Of a stretch of DNA of 64,000 nucleotides, positions 43,006 through 52,109 are shown one piece after another. How positions within the stretch are numbered: the first letter of the stretch is position 1; every line of letters begins with the position of its first letter. Below the pieces are notes generated by a model. The model was not told the DNA's origin and did not search any database. It saw only the letters and a program-made list of their open reading frames with translations. The translations under genes and the position numbers were made by a program. The DNA is from Flavobacterium salilacus subsp. salilacus (lineage in GTDB: Bacteria; Bacteroidota; Bacteroidia; Flavobacteriales; Flavobacteriaceae): positions 62,001-126,000 of the forward strand of contig NZ_SKBP01000001.1 in NCBI RefSeq assembly GCF_004634195.1, given 5' to 3'.

Positions 43006-44142
43006 ATGCAACGTTTTATTACTATCCTACTCCTGCTGTTATCATTTTTCATATCTTCAAAAACTTTTGCACAATTACCCCTTTCGGAACAGGCAAAAAT
43101 AACATTACTAACCTGCGACCCGGGTGAAGAATTGTATTCCGTTTTTGGGCATACGGCTATTAGAATAGCCGACACAAACACAGGAATGGATGTGGTATAT
43201 AATTTTGGTTCATTTGATTTTAGTACTCCTAATTTTTACCTGAAATTTATAAAGGGCGATTTACAATATTTTGTATCCATCAGCTCGTATAATGATTTTA
43301 TTGCAGAGTATATTTATTTAGAAAGAGCTGTATATGAGCAGGAGTTACTTTTGAGCACTGCACAAAAACAGCGCATTTTTAGTGAGCTAAACAGCATACT
43401 GCTATCAGACAGGAGGTTTTATACTTACAAATTCATAGACCGTAACTGTACCACTATGGTTGCCGATATTATTGCTGCAAATATTGAAGGAGAAATATCA
43501 ATGGAAACACCTGATAAGGGTAAAACCAATCGGGAAATTTTATATGGCTATCTCGATAACCATTTCTATGAAAAACTGGGTATCAATCTCATTTTTGGCT
43601 ATAAAACGGATAAAACAGCCGATAAGCTTTTTTTGCCTCTGGAGTTGAAAGAAGGTATAGAAAACACCTCCATTAATGGAAAGCCTCTGGCAAAACCTGC
43701 TGTTACAATAGTGGAAAGTAATGGTAAAATTCAGGAAAGTTCAGTATGGAATAGCTTTTACAGTTTTGCCTTTGTAATGATTATATTAATGCTTTTTGTC
43801 AAGAATAAGACTGTTAGGCTAACATATATGATTATAACAGGCTTATTGGGTATATTTTTCTTAACTGTGGGGTTCTATTCTTTCCATAATGAGATAACAC
43901 AGAATTACAATACACTACTCATAAACCCACTATTTTTATTATTAGCTTTCTTTAGTATAGCTAATAAAGCAAAGGCTATACAAATTACTGCATATGCATG
44001 CATGGCATTATTGCTAATCTATATAATATACATGCTTAACAAGCCTCATATTTTTATTATGATACCTATTATACTATTAAATGGCATAGTGCTTTTACAC
44101 GTTATACTAAAAGCTAAAAAACAGTTACTTAAAACAACCTAA
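43006..44142 (+). CDS. DUF4105 domain protein with C-terminal membrane segments
   Basis: A 378-residue protein with signal peptide MQRFITILLLLLSFFISSKT. The N-terminal DUF4105 region includes LLTCDPGEELYSVFGHTAIR, YNFGSFDFSTPNFYLKFIKG and YTYKFIDRNCTTMVADIIA, with a conserved Cys/His pattern like NlpC/P60-related folds. The last 140 residues have four or five hydrophobic segments. It probably sits in the inner membrane with a periplasmic domain; the reaction is unknown. It is cotranscribed with the PorV2-like gene. Confidence 0.85.
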   Translation: MQRFITILLLLLSFFISSKTFAQLPLSEQAKITLLTCDPGEELYSVFGHTAIRIADTNTGMDVVYNFGSFDFSTPNFYLKFIKGDLQYFVSISSYNDFIAEYIYLERAVYEQELLLSTAQKQRIFSELNSILLSDRRFYTYKFIDRNCTTMVADIIAANIEGEISMETPDKGKTNREILYGYLDNHFYEKLGINLIFGYKTDKTADKLFLPLELKEGIENTSINGKPLAKPAVTIVESNGKIQESSVWNSFYSFAFVMIILMLFVKNKTVRLTYMIITGLLGIFFLTVGFYSFHNEITQNYNTLLINPLFLLLAFFSIANKAKAIQITAYACMALLLIYIIYMLNKPHIFIMIPIILLNGIVLLHVILKAKKQLLKTT

Positions 44143-44167
44143 AACACTATACATAGTTATTTTATTT

Positions 44168-44175
44168 TACTTTTG
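44168..44175 (+). promoter_or_regulatory. -7 promoter element of the CpsB/YwqE-type phosphatase gene
   Basis: TACTTTTG is an exact TAnnTTTG match, 29 bases before the TTG start at 44204. It supports that start codon. Confidence 0.42.
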
Positions 44176-44203
44176 CTTAGTATAATTAAAAATTTTTGGC
44201 ATT

Positions 44204-44941
44204 TTGTTTTTATTTAATAAACCTAAAACCCGACTTACTGACCTTATACCTGATGGATATGTAGATATCCACTCGCACTTGTTGCCCGGTATAGATGATG
44301 GCGCAAAAGACGAAGAAGATTCTGATAGGTTAATAACTACATTAATGGATTATGGCTTTGGTCAGTTTATAACCACTCCGCATATACTGACAGGGGTATG
44401 GAACAATACTGCCGAAGGTATCAGGACTAAGGAAAAAATAACGATAAACCATCAGAAAGAAAACAATATTAATGTGCCTTTTAGGGCTGCTGCTGAGTAT
44501 TTAATAGACGATACTTTTGCTTCGCTATTTAAATCGGAACAACTGCTTACTTTAAAAGATAATTATGTACTGGTAGAGATGTCTTACCTAAACCCGCCAA
44601 TGCAATTGTTTGAGGTACTTTTCGAATTGCAACTGGAAGGTTATAAACCAATACTGGCACACCCGGAGCGATATGTTTTTTACTATAATAACCTGGAGGC
44701 ATACAAAAAACTGAAAAAAGCAGGTTGCTTGTTCCAAATCAATCTATTGTCAGTCACGGGCTACTACGGAAAGCAAGTTCTGGATATATCCAAAATGCTC
44801 CTTGAAGAAGGTATGATAGATTATAGTGGCTCTGATGTACATCATACCCGTCATGCAGAGTCTTTAAAAAATACTGTTTTACTAAAAAAGTATTCAAACT
44901 TAGAAAAGGTACTAAATAATAACTCCCGTTTTAAACTTTAA
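44204..44941 (+). CDS. PHP-type protein-tyrosine phosphatase (CpsB/YwqE family)
   Basis: A 245-residue metallo-phosphatase. The start TTG gives MFLFNKPKTRLTDLIPDGYV; no ATG is closer to the family N-terminus. Metal ligands are visible in VDIHSHLLPGIDDGAKD, ITTPHI, RAAAEYLI, ILAHPERY and YSGSDVHHTRH. Family members dephosphorylate the tyrosine tail of bacterial BY-kinases and so control polymer length or export. Here it faces the BY-kinase gene (44979-47357) tail to tail, which suggests a matched kinase/phosphatase pair. Confidence 0.93.
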   Translation: MFLFNKPKTRLTDLIPDGYVDIHSHLLPGIDDGAKDEEDSDRLITTLMDYGFGQFITTPHILTGVWNNTAEGIRTKEKITINHQKENNINVPFRAAAEYLIDDTFASLFKSEQLLTLKDNYVLVEMSYLNPPMQLFEVLFELQLEGYKPILAHPERYVFYYNNLEAYKKLKKAGCLFQINLLSVTGYYGKQVLDISKMLLEEGMIDYSGSDVHHTRHAESLKNTVLLKKYSNLEKVLNNNSRFKL

Positions 44942-44958
44942 AACAGGAGTTACTTTTT
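44921..44958. terminator. Bidirectional terminator between phosphatase and BY-kinase genes
   Basis: AACTCCCGTTTTAAA (44921-44935) pairs with TTTAAAACAGGAGTT (44938-44952), except for one C/A mismatch, around two loop bases. It includes the phosphatase stop codon. The 38-base region serves both convergent transcripts. Confidence 0.75.
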
Positions 44959-44978
44959 ATAAAGAGTAAATTTTACAT

Positions 44979-47357
44979 TTATTTATTTTTTCCAAAAATT
45001 CGATCTAACAAGGATCTCTTTTTAACTTCAGCTCCATAGCCATATCCGTAGCCATAACCATATCCGTAGCCATAGCCGTAGCCATAACCATAGCCGCGTT
45101 TTTGGTGTGTATCATTAAGCAGGATTGCCATATTAGGAAGTTTTTTATCTTCATACAGCATTTGCGGTATGTTAAGCATTTGTTTATCGAGATGTCCATC
45201 TCTCGCCACATATACTACCGAGTGGGCATACTTAGCCACAACCAAAGTATCAGTAACTAAGCTAACAGGGGCAGTATCAACAATAATATAATCGTATTCT
45301 GATTTTAATCTGTTAAATAGTTCGCTGATTTTTGAACTCATAAGCAATTCTGCAGGATTAGGTGGTATAATACCCGGAGGCAGTACATCAAAGTTATCAA
45401 ACCCTTGTTGTTTAACAATATAGCTTTCCAAATTTGTACTATTGGTTGACAAATAGTTACTTAAACCTTTTGAAGGTAAATCAATATATTCATCCAATTT
45501 AGGATTTCTGATATCCATACCTATAAGCATAACTTTTTTACCCGATAATGCAATGGTTGTAGCAAGATTTACTGATATAAATGTTTTTCCTTCTTTTGGT
45601 ATTGTAGAGGTAACAAATATAGTTTTTGCAATACCCTCGGGTACTTGGCTCAGCATAAATTCAAGATTGGTTCTCACAATCCTTAATGACTCTGCAGTAC
45701 TTGATCTACTGTTTAGGCTTATCAACTCATTGCTGGATTCCGTTCTCGGAACGTCACCCAAAAAGGGTATTGATAAGTTTTTGAGGTCTCTTGATCCATG
45801 AATTTTAGTATCCAATAGATTTCTGACAAACAGAATTGAAAAAGGTATAACGCCTCCTAAGAAAAATGCAAAAAGATAAATTAAACTTCCTTTGGGAGAA
45901 ACCGGTATGTTTGACGCCAAAGCAGAATCAATAATTTTTGAATTGGGTGCTGTCGATGCTAAAGATATAGCTGTTTCTTCTCTTTTTTGAAGAAGAAACA
46001 GATACAGTGCTTCTTTTATAGTTTGTTGTCTTTGTATAATGTTATACTCGCGCTGCTGTGTAGGAACTTCGGAAATTTTACTACTGGTTTTATTCTGTTG
46101 CCTTATCAGTTCTCTTTGGTTTATTTCCAAGGTATTGATTAATCTGTCAAGACTGGAAATTATATTATTCTTGAGCGCTTCGAGCTGCGTATCTATCTCT
46201 CTTACATTTAAGTTATCAGGTCCTGCTCCCGGAAGATATTTTTCTCGTTGTAATATAATGTTATTATATTCCTCTATAAGCAATGGAGCATTACTTGCAT
46301 CCGCAGCATTTGTGGTAAGAATGTTACCGGGTATAAGCTCTGTTTTAGGGTTTTTAATAACATCTTCCTTCAAAGATTCGACTACTTTTATTTGAGTACC
46401 GGCATCTATTAACTTCCTTTCAAATTCTGTAGCATTCTGTAAGAATAAACCTGCTTCAGATATTATATCTGTAATTCGATTTTCTTTTTTATAGTTCTCT
46501 GCTTTCTTCTCGACAGTATCTAATTCTGTAGAGATTATCTTCAATCTTTCTTCTATGAAACGAGAGGTGTTTTTAAAAATCTGGTTTTTATCTTTAACTG
46601 CATCCTCATTATAGTTTCTAATCACAGAGTTTAAAAAATCTTCTGCTCTTGCTTTTACCGGATCAACAATACTTAGTTCAACAACACTGGTATTATCACT
46701 TAATGTTTTAACAGACAATTTTCTATAATAACCTTGTATTGTATTTGCCAGAGACTTGATTACAACATGGGTATCTATATCCCTATTTTTGTCATCAATA
46801 TTAATAACCGCAAAATTTAATTTATTATAAGTAATAAACTGCCCGAATTTATATTCATCAATTAATTTATCCTCTTGGTTGTATAAAGAGTAAATTCTGC
46901 CATCTGTAGATTTTACTTTAAAAGCAGTTAAATTTCTTTGTATTGTGTCTTTAAATATAATTCGTATAGGTGTGTTATTATAAAGATCTGAAGTTTTTAA
47001 CCTTCCTTCATTAAAATAACTTACATTAAGTTCAAGTTCCTTAACAGCCAATCCTACAATGGTTCTGGATTTTATAATCTCTATTTCGTTATCTACAGTA
47101 CTTTTAATTTTACCTAACATATCGAACTCAGAAAAGGATGCCATTTCTGAAACCAAACCACCTTTCTTATCATCCTTAACTAGTAAAGTTGCAGTAGCAC
47201 TATAATTTGGAACTGTATATCTTAAATAAAGAAAAGCTACCAAAAGGCATATTATTATGCTCAAGATAAAATAGTACCAATAGGCAAGGTATTTAAATAG
47301 CAGTTCTTTAATATTAAACTCAGAATCCTGCTTAGTAAAACTTTGATTATTATCCAT
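44979..47357 (-). CDS. Polysaccharide co-polymerase with BY-kinase (Wzc-like tyrosine autokinase)
   Basis: A 792-residue inner-membrane protein. The N-terminal Wzz domain (ELLFKYLAYWYYFILSII, then a large periplasmic region with coiled coils) is followed by a second membrane segment near residue 500. The C-terminal BY-kinase has TSTIPKEGKTFISVNLATT (Walker A, near residue 585), LIGMDIRNPKLDE (Walker A') and YDYIIVDTAPVSLVTDT (Walker B). The tail carries ten Gly-Tyr pairs (bases 45033-45095), so ten tyrosines are ready for phosphorylation. Function: control of chain length and export of exopolysaccharide with the Wza-like gene just upstream (13 bases). Confidence 0.95.
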   Translation of the reverse strand: MDNNQSFTKQDSEFNIKELLFKYLAYWYYFILSIIICLLVAFLYLRYTVPNYSATATLLVKDDKKGGLVSEMASFSEFDMLGKIKSTVDNEIEIIKSRTIVGLAVKELELNVSYFNEGRLKTSDLYNNTPIRIIFKDTIQRNLTAFKVKSTDGRIYSLYNQEDKLIDEYKFGQFITYNKLNFAVINIDDKNRDIDTHVVIKSLANTIQGYYRKLSVKTLSDNTSVVELSIVDPVKARAEDFLNSVIRNYNEDAVKDKNQIFKNTSRFIEERLKIISTELDTVEKKAENYKKENRITDIISEAGLFLQNATEFERKLIDAGTQIKVVESLKEDVIKNPKTELIPGNILTTNAADASNAPLLIEEYNNIILQREKYLPGAGPDNLNVREIDTQLEALKNNIISSLDRLINTLEINQRELIRQQNKTSSKISEVPTQQREYNIIQRQQTIKEALYLFLLQKREETAISLASTAPNSKIIDSALASNIPVSPKGSLIYLFAFFLGGVIPFSILFVRNLLDTKIHGSRDLKNLSIPFLGDVPRTESSNELISLNSRSSTAESLRIVRTNLEFMLSQVPEGIAKTIFVTSTIPKEGKTFISVNLATTIALSGKKVMLIGMDIRNPKLDEYIDLPSKGLSNYLSTNSTNLESYIVKQQGFDNFDVLPPGIIPPNPAELLMSSKISELFNRLKSEYDYIIVDTAPVSLVTDTLVVAKYAHSVVYVARDGHLDKQMLNIPQMLYEDKKLPNMAILLNDTHQKRGYGYGYGYGYGYGYGYGYGYGAEVKKRSLLDRIFGKNK
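45033..45095 (-). repeat. Gly-Tyr codon repeat in the BY-kinase tail
   Basis: Twenty-one alternating GGN/TAY codons encode ten Gly-Tyr pairs plus a closing Gly. Several units are 12-bp near repeats (CCATAACCATAT, CCGTAGCCATAG types), so length change by slippage is possible. The tract is the phosphorylation tail of the kinase. Confidence 0.85.
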
Positions 47358-47370
47358 TTATATATTTTAT

Positions 47371-48141
47371 TTACCTGGTGGCAAATGCTATAATTGTTAT
47401 TAATAAAGAAATTGCAGAAATACCTACTGTTATATTAGGACCTACTGCAGAAGAATTTATTTTAGTTTTATTCGGCTTTACATAAACTACATCGTTATGA
47501 GTCAAGTAATAAAAAGGTGAATTAACAAAATCACTGCTGGTTATATCAACTTCATTTACTGTGACAACACCATTATCATGCCTAATTACCGTAACATTTT
47601 TGCGTTGCCCATATATTGTCATATCTCCTGCTCCGCTTAATGCTTCAAATAAAGTTATACGTTGTCCGGATATTATCTGATTACCCGGTCTGCTAACCTC
47701 TCCTATTACAGAAACTTTATAGTTTAAAAGCCTTATAACAACTCCCGGATTAACCAGATAATCCTTAAGCTTATCTTTGATTTCCATCTCGGCTTCTATA
47801 GTAGTTAATCCTGCTAATTTAATTTTCCCTAATCCGGGGAAGTTAATTTCGCCATTTTGGTCAATCAAATAACTTATAAGCGCATCGTTATTAGGAGTTG
47901 ATCTCATCTCAACACTCCTCATGTTAATATACATTAAATTATATCGGGATGCAAGTTCTGGCTGATCAGATGTAACCGTTATCAATAGAACATCGTCAGG
48001 CTGTAATTTACTTTCATATTTAATAGTATCGCTTGCTTGTTGTGAATTAACATCCTGCTGTAAATAAATAATCTTTTTTTTTGACACACAAGAAGTCAAT
48101 AGAAGGAAAAATGTAAAACAAAATAAAAGTCTTTTTAACAT
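47371..48141 (-). CDS. Polysaccharide export lipoprotein (Wza family)
   Basis: A 256-residue lipoprotein, MLKRLLFCFTFFLLLTSC then VSKKKIIYLQ. It contains the Poly_export domain (KLQPDDVLLITVTSDQPELA, then GEINFPGLGKIKLAGLTTIE, with AEMEIKDKLKDYL) and a SLBB-like domain (VSVIGEVSRPGNQIISGQRI, TLFEALSGAGDMT). A C-terminal hydrophobic segment GISAISLLITIIAFA ends the protein. It would form the outer-membrane channel part of polysaccharide export. It is directly ahead of the BY-kinase gene. Confidence 0.92.
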   Translation of the reverse strand: MLKRLLFCFTFFLLLTSCVSKKKIIYLQQDVNSQQASDTIKYESKLQPDDVLLITVTSDQPELASRYNLMYINMRSVEMRSTPNNDALISYLIDQNGEINFPGLGKIKLAGLTTIEAEMEIKDKLKDYLVNPGVVIRLLNYKVSVIGEVSRPGNQIISGQRITLFEALSGAGDMTIYGQRKNVTVIRHDNGVVTVNEVDITSSDFVNSPFYYLTHNDVVYVKPNKTKINSSAVGPNITVGISAISLLITIIAFATR

Positions 48142-48234
48142 TCAATATTTTTTTAAAAGTAAGATTATAAATTAGTGCCCAAATATAGTCCTTTTAATTA
48201 ACTATGATGAAAATACAATAACAATTTATTTTTA

Positions 48235-50208
48235 TCAATTTACGGCTTTATCAAGCTCTTCAAAAGCTGAATTCATACTTATAAATTCGGGAACAATCTC
48301 TTTCATTTTAGTTACAACTGCTGTAACTGAATAACTTGAGGCACATTCTATTAAATCATTAGTAAGGCACTCCAAACGCGAAAAATCATCATACACCTCT
48401 TGTGCTATCATTATTTTTTCATGATGTGTCGGTAATGTTTTAGATGTGTCATTAAGTAACTCCTCATAAAGCTTCTCTCCCGGTCTGAGTCCTACTATTT
48501 TTATCATTATATCCTTATCTGGTATAAAGCCTGCAAGTCTGATCATCTTTTTGGCAAGATCTATAATCTTAACCGGTTTACCCATATCAAAAATATAAAT
48601 CTCGCCTCCTTTACCCATAGCTCCCGCTTCAAGAACAAGCTGACATGCTTCGGGTATGGTCATAAAATATCTTATAATATCAGGGTGAGTAAGTGTTATG
48701 GGGCCGCCGCTCTCTATTTGTTTAGTAAATAAAGGTACTACGGAACCGTTAGACCCCAGTACATTACCAAAACGTGTGGTAATGAATTTTGTATTGATAT
48801 TACCTTCGGCAAGTAATTTGTTATGCAGTGCCTGTACATATTTTTCAGCTATTCTTTTGCTTGCTCCCATTACATTACTTGGGTTTACAGCTTTATCTGT
48901 AGAAACCATTACAAAGCTATCCACATCATACTCACAAGCAAGATCTGCTACATTTTTAGTACCCTGCACATTTACAAATATAGCTTGAGACGGATTTCCT
49001 TCCATCAACGGAACATGCTTATATGCTGCAGCATGATATACTACATCCGGTTTATAAGCTTTAAAAACCTCATTAAGCTCGTTCCTGTTTTTAACATCGC
49101 CTATTATAGTAACTAGTTTTGTTTTGGCTTCAACCTTGCTTATCTCAAGACCGAGATGATGTAGTGGTGTTTCAGCTTGGTCGAGCATAATAACGCATTG
49201 CGGATTAAACTGGATTACCTGTCGCACGATTTCGCTGCCTATAGAGCCGGCAGCACCTGTTATTAAAACTTTTTTACCTTTTAATTGTTGAGATATCGAA
49301 TTATTATCAAGCACAATAGGTTTTCGCTCTAACAAATCTTGAATTTGAAAATTCTTTATCTTTTTAGAAATTTCTTTTTGATCCTCCCAGTCAGATACTA
49401 AAGGAACGGTATAAACTTTATAGTTAAATTCAAGACATTCATCTACAATAGCAAGTTTTTCATCTTTCGTAAGGCTCTTATCGGCAATAATTAGTGCTTG
49501 TGCACCAAAAACCCGCATAAGTGTAGAAGTCTTTTTCTTATGTTGCAGAATAGGCAGCCCCAAAATCATTTTTGATTTATTTTGGCTGTATTTATCAATA
49601 AAACCTACAAGTTTAAACCTTCCCGGTACTTCTGATTTTAATGCATTAGCTACTGCAATAGCATTTGCGTCAGTACCATAAATTATAGCTTTGGTAAGGT
49701 GTTGTTTTTTAGTTTGGTTAAGGTAGTTTTCAAAAAACTGTTTAACTAAAACCCTGTATAAGAAAAGGCTTGCAAAAGAAAAAACAGCATTAATGAGTAT
49801 GCCAATATTTAAAAAAACTAAATCATCTGTAAGGGACTTGTATGCACTGTTAAATGCAAGTAGCAGAAATGCTGCTGTAAATTGCGAGAAAAATATTTTT
49901 ACCGCGTCTATATAAGACGAGTGTCTAATGATTCCGGAATATGTCCTGAAAACACGAAATGTAGCAAGGCTGATAAAGAGATAAACGGGAATACTTATAA
50001 CATACAACCTAGGATTAACATATAAAATCCCGGTTCTGTATATTAACACATATGACAGAATACCTGTAACAGAAATAACAAATAAATCTATTACCAGGAT
50101 AATCCATCTTGGTAAATAACCCAAGTTATCAAAAACCTTCCAGATCTTCGTATCGTTAAGTGCCTTATCAACAGCATTTAACGCATTTTTTTTAAACTTC
50201 TTCTCCAC
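48235..50208 (-). CDS. Polysaccharide biosynthesis nucleoside-diphosphate-sugar dehydratase (WbpM/FlaA1/CapD-like)
   Basis: A 657-residue membrane-anchored enzyme. Four N-terminal hydrophobic segments (residues about 30-140) are followed by a CoA-binding-like Rossmann region and by the SDR catalytic domain: VLITGAAGSIGSEIVRQVIQ, VYHAAAYKHVPLMEGNP and STDKAVNPSNVMGASKRIAE (the Met-Lys version of the catalytic triad). Relatives act as UDP-GlcNAc 4,6-dehydratases to form 4-keto-6-deoxy sugars. The aminotransferase just upstream fits the next step toward an amino-deoxy sugar. Confidence 0.93.
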   Translation of the reverse strand: MEKKFKKNALNAVDKALNDTKIWKVFDNLGYLPRWIILVIDLFVISVTGILSYVLIYRTGILYVNPRLYVISIPVYLFISLATFRVFRTYSGIIRHSSYIDAVKIFFSQFTAAFLLLAFNSAYKSLTDDLVFLNIGILINAVFSFASLFLYRVLVKQFFENYLNQTKKQHLTKAIIYGTDANAIAVANALKSEVPGRFKLVGFIDKYSQNKSKMILGLPILQHKKKTSTLMRVFGAQALIIADKSLTKDEKLAIVDECLEFNYKVYTVPLVSDWEDQKEISKKIKNFQIQDLLERKPIVLDNNSISQQLKGKKVLITGAAGSIGSEIVRQVIQFNPQCVIMLDQAETPLHHLGLEISKVEAKTKLVTIIGDVKNRNELNEVFKAYKPDVVYHAAAYKHVPLMEGNPSQAIFVNVQGTKNVADLACEYDVDSFVMVSTDKAVNPSNVMGASKRIAEKYVQALHNKLLAEGNINTKFITTRFGNVLGSNGSVVPLFTKQIESGGPITLTHPDIIRYFMTIPEACQLVLEAGAMGKGGEIYIFDMGKPVKIIDLAKKMIRLAGFIPDKDIMIKIVGLRPGEKLYEELLNDTSKTLPTHHEKIMIAQEVYDDFSRLECLTNDLIECASSYSVTAVVTKMKEIVPEFISMNSAFEELDKAVN

Positions 50209-50283
50209 TACATCTTTGTTTAACTAAGGTAACTAATCTAAAAACATTGATAAATATATAAAATTTTAACAAAAAATCAACCT

Positions 50284-51420
50284 CTACATAAAGAAAGATA
50301 ATACTGACTCTTTTATTCTTGCTTTATCTTCTGCTGTTAAATTAGAGCCTGATGGTAAGCATAACCCATTTTCAAATAATTTCTCAGACACATTACTTCC
50401 AAAGTACGGAAATTTCTCAAAAACAGGCTGCATATGCATTGGTTTCCACAATGGTCTGGATTCTATATTATTTTCTTCCATACTTATTCGTAACTCTTCC
50501 CTTGTGCGACCATTGGCTTTTTCTGGATCGATTAAAATGGCACTAAGCCAATGATTAGAGAAATAGTCTTCGTTAGGTTCTTTAAAAACAGTTACTCCTT
50601 TATTTTCCTTAAATAAATCAGTATAAAAAACATTCATCTCTCTTCTGTTGGCAACATGCGAATCTAATACTTCCATTTGCCCCCGACCAATACCTGCACA
50701 TATATTACTCATTCTATAATTATACCCTACTTCGCTGTGCTGATAATGAGGTGCATTATCTCGAGCTTGAGTAGAAAGGAAAACTGCTTTATCTTTCCAT
50801 TCCTGTTTTGCTGTTACGAGCGCGCCTCCGCCTGAAGTAGTTATAATTTTATTTCCATTGAAAGATAATACGCTAAGGTCGCCAAAAGTTCCGCATTTTT
50901 GTCCTTTATAAGTACTTCCTAAAGCCTCGGCGCTATCTTCAACAACAGGTATTTCATACTTTCTGGAAATCTCTAAAATTTCATCTATTTTAAAAGGCAT
51001 TCCATATAAATGTACGGCAATTATTGCTTTTGGTTTTTTTCCTGCAACAATTCTTGCTTTAATAGCATCTTCTAAAGCATTAGGGCAAATATTCCATGTA
51101 TCAGGCTCACTATCTATGAAAATAGGTGTAGCCCCCAAATACATTATAGGATTTGCAGAGGCTGAAAAAGTCATGCTTTGGCATATAACTTCATCACCCG
51201 GTTGTACTCCCAATAAAATCAAACTAAGGTGCAATGCGGCAGTACCTGAGCTTAATACAGCCACATGCGTTTTTTTTTCAAGATATTTTTCAATATCCTT
51301 TTCAAAACCATTAACGTTAGGTCCTAAAGGAGCCACCCAGTTGCTATCAAAAGCTTCCTGTACATATTTCTTTTCGTTACCTCCCATGTGAGGTGAAGAT
51401 AACCATATTTTGTGCTGCAT
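50284..51420 (-). CDS. DegT/DnrJ/EryC1/StrS aminotransferase
   Basis: A 378-residue PLP-dependent sugar aminotransferase, start MQHKIWLSSPHMGGNEKKYV; an ATG 27 bases upstream adds residues without a match. The PLP Lys is in SFNGNKIITTSGGG, and VAVLSSGTAALHLSLILLG and VEDSAEALGSTYKG are family segments. It would aminate a 4-keto sugar made by the dehydratase next to it, as in PglE or WecE pathways that yield diamino or aminodeoxy sugars. It is followed after 75 bases by the dehydratase gene. Confidence 0.93.
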   Translation of the reverse strand: MQHKIWLSSPHMGGNEKKYVQEAFDSNWVAPLGPNVNGFEKDIEKYLEKKTHVAVLSSGTAALHLSLILLGVQPGDEVICQSMTFSASANPIMYLGATPIFIDSEPDTWNICPNALEDAIKARIVAGKKPKAIIAVHLYGMPFKIDEILEISRKYEIPVVEDSAEALGSTYKGQKCGTFGDLSVLSFNGNKIITTSGGGALVTAKQEWKDKAVFLSTQARDNAPHYQHSEVGYNYRMSNICAGIGRGQMEVLDSHVANRREMNVFYTDLFKENKGVTVFKEPNEDYFSNHWLSAILIDPEKANGRTREELRISMEENNIESRPLWKPMHMQPVFEKFPYFGSNVSEKLFENGLCLPSGSNLTAEDKARIKESVLSFFM

Positions 51421-51500
51421 GTTATGATTTAAGATTTTAATTAGCAAATTTAAGTTAAATGAACAAGCCTTAATATTTATTTTTAAAATTTATCAGAAGC

Positions 51501-52067
51501 TTAATCAAAAGGTATAATTAATTTATAAATAGTATGAAGTATTATTTTAACGTCCAAAGCAAAAGACATTTTTTCCTGATACTCTCTGTTAATTTTTACC
51601 TTATCCGGAAAAATAATTTCATTATTATATTTCTCGGCATCATCTTGTTTTGATAAAAGCTCCTCCTCATTTCTATATTTTAAACTGGCAGGACCTGTAA
51701 TCCCCGGTTTAAGTAGTAAAAGTTTTCTGTCATCACCTTTAAGATTATCGTAATAACCTTTTATATCGGGGCGTGGACCCACCAAACTCATACTACCCAA
51801 TAGGATATTGAATATTTGTGGCAGTTCGTTAAGCTTACTTTTTCTTAAGAAACGTCCTGCTACCGTAGGTTTGCCGTTTTTCATTGTTTCAAATTTATAG
51901 ATATGAAATATCTTTCCGCACTGTCCAATTCTTTCCTGAAAGAATAGTCCGTGCGTATTACTGGTTATAGCGGCAACTATCCAGAAAATAACTAAAACCC
52001 ATCCAAATAATAACACAAAAACAAGTGCTGCTACCACATCAAATATACGTTTCCCTTTATATCCCAT
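51501..52067 (-). CDS. Bacterial sugar transferase (PglC-like initiating enzyme)
   Basis: A 188-residue protein with one membrane helix at the N-terminus (VVAALVFVLLFGWVLVIFWI). FFQERIGQCGKIFHIYKFET is followed by RKSKLNELPQIFNILLGSMS, then LVGPRPDIKGYY, which is the phosphoglycosyl transferase core; KPGITGPASLKYRNEEELLS is typical. It transfers sugar phosphate to undecaprenyl phosphate. It is the shorter PglC form. A second initiating transferase is at 54193-54798, so the locus has two. Confidence 0.92.
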   Translation of the reverse strand: MGYKGKRIFDVVAALVFVLLFGWVLVIFWIVAAITSNTHGLFFQERIGQCGKIFHIYKFETMKNGKPTVAGRFLRKSKLNELPQIFNILLGSMSLVGPRPDIKGYYDNLKGDDRKLLLLKPGITGPASLKYRNEEELLSKQDDAEKYNNEIIFPDKVKINREYQEKMSFALDVKIILHTIYKLIIPFD

Positions 52068-52109
52068 ATCATATCCAATACATTTTAGAGTGGTAACAGT
52101 ATTATAAAG

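Noticed and set aside
45033..45095. The 12-bp repeat pattern could be mistaken for a CRISPR array.
   Set aside because: Units are in-frame Gly-Tyr codons inside the BY-kinase gene, with no spacers.
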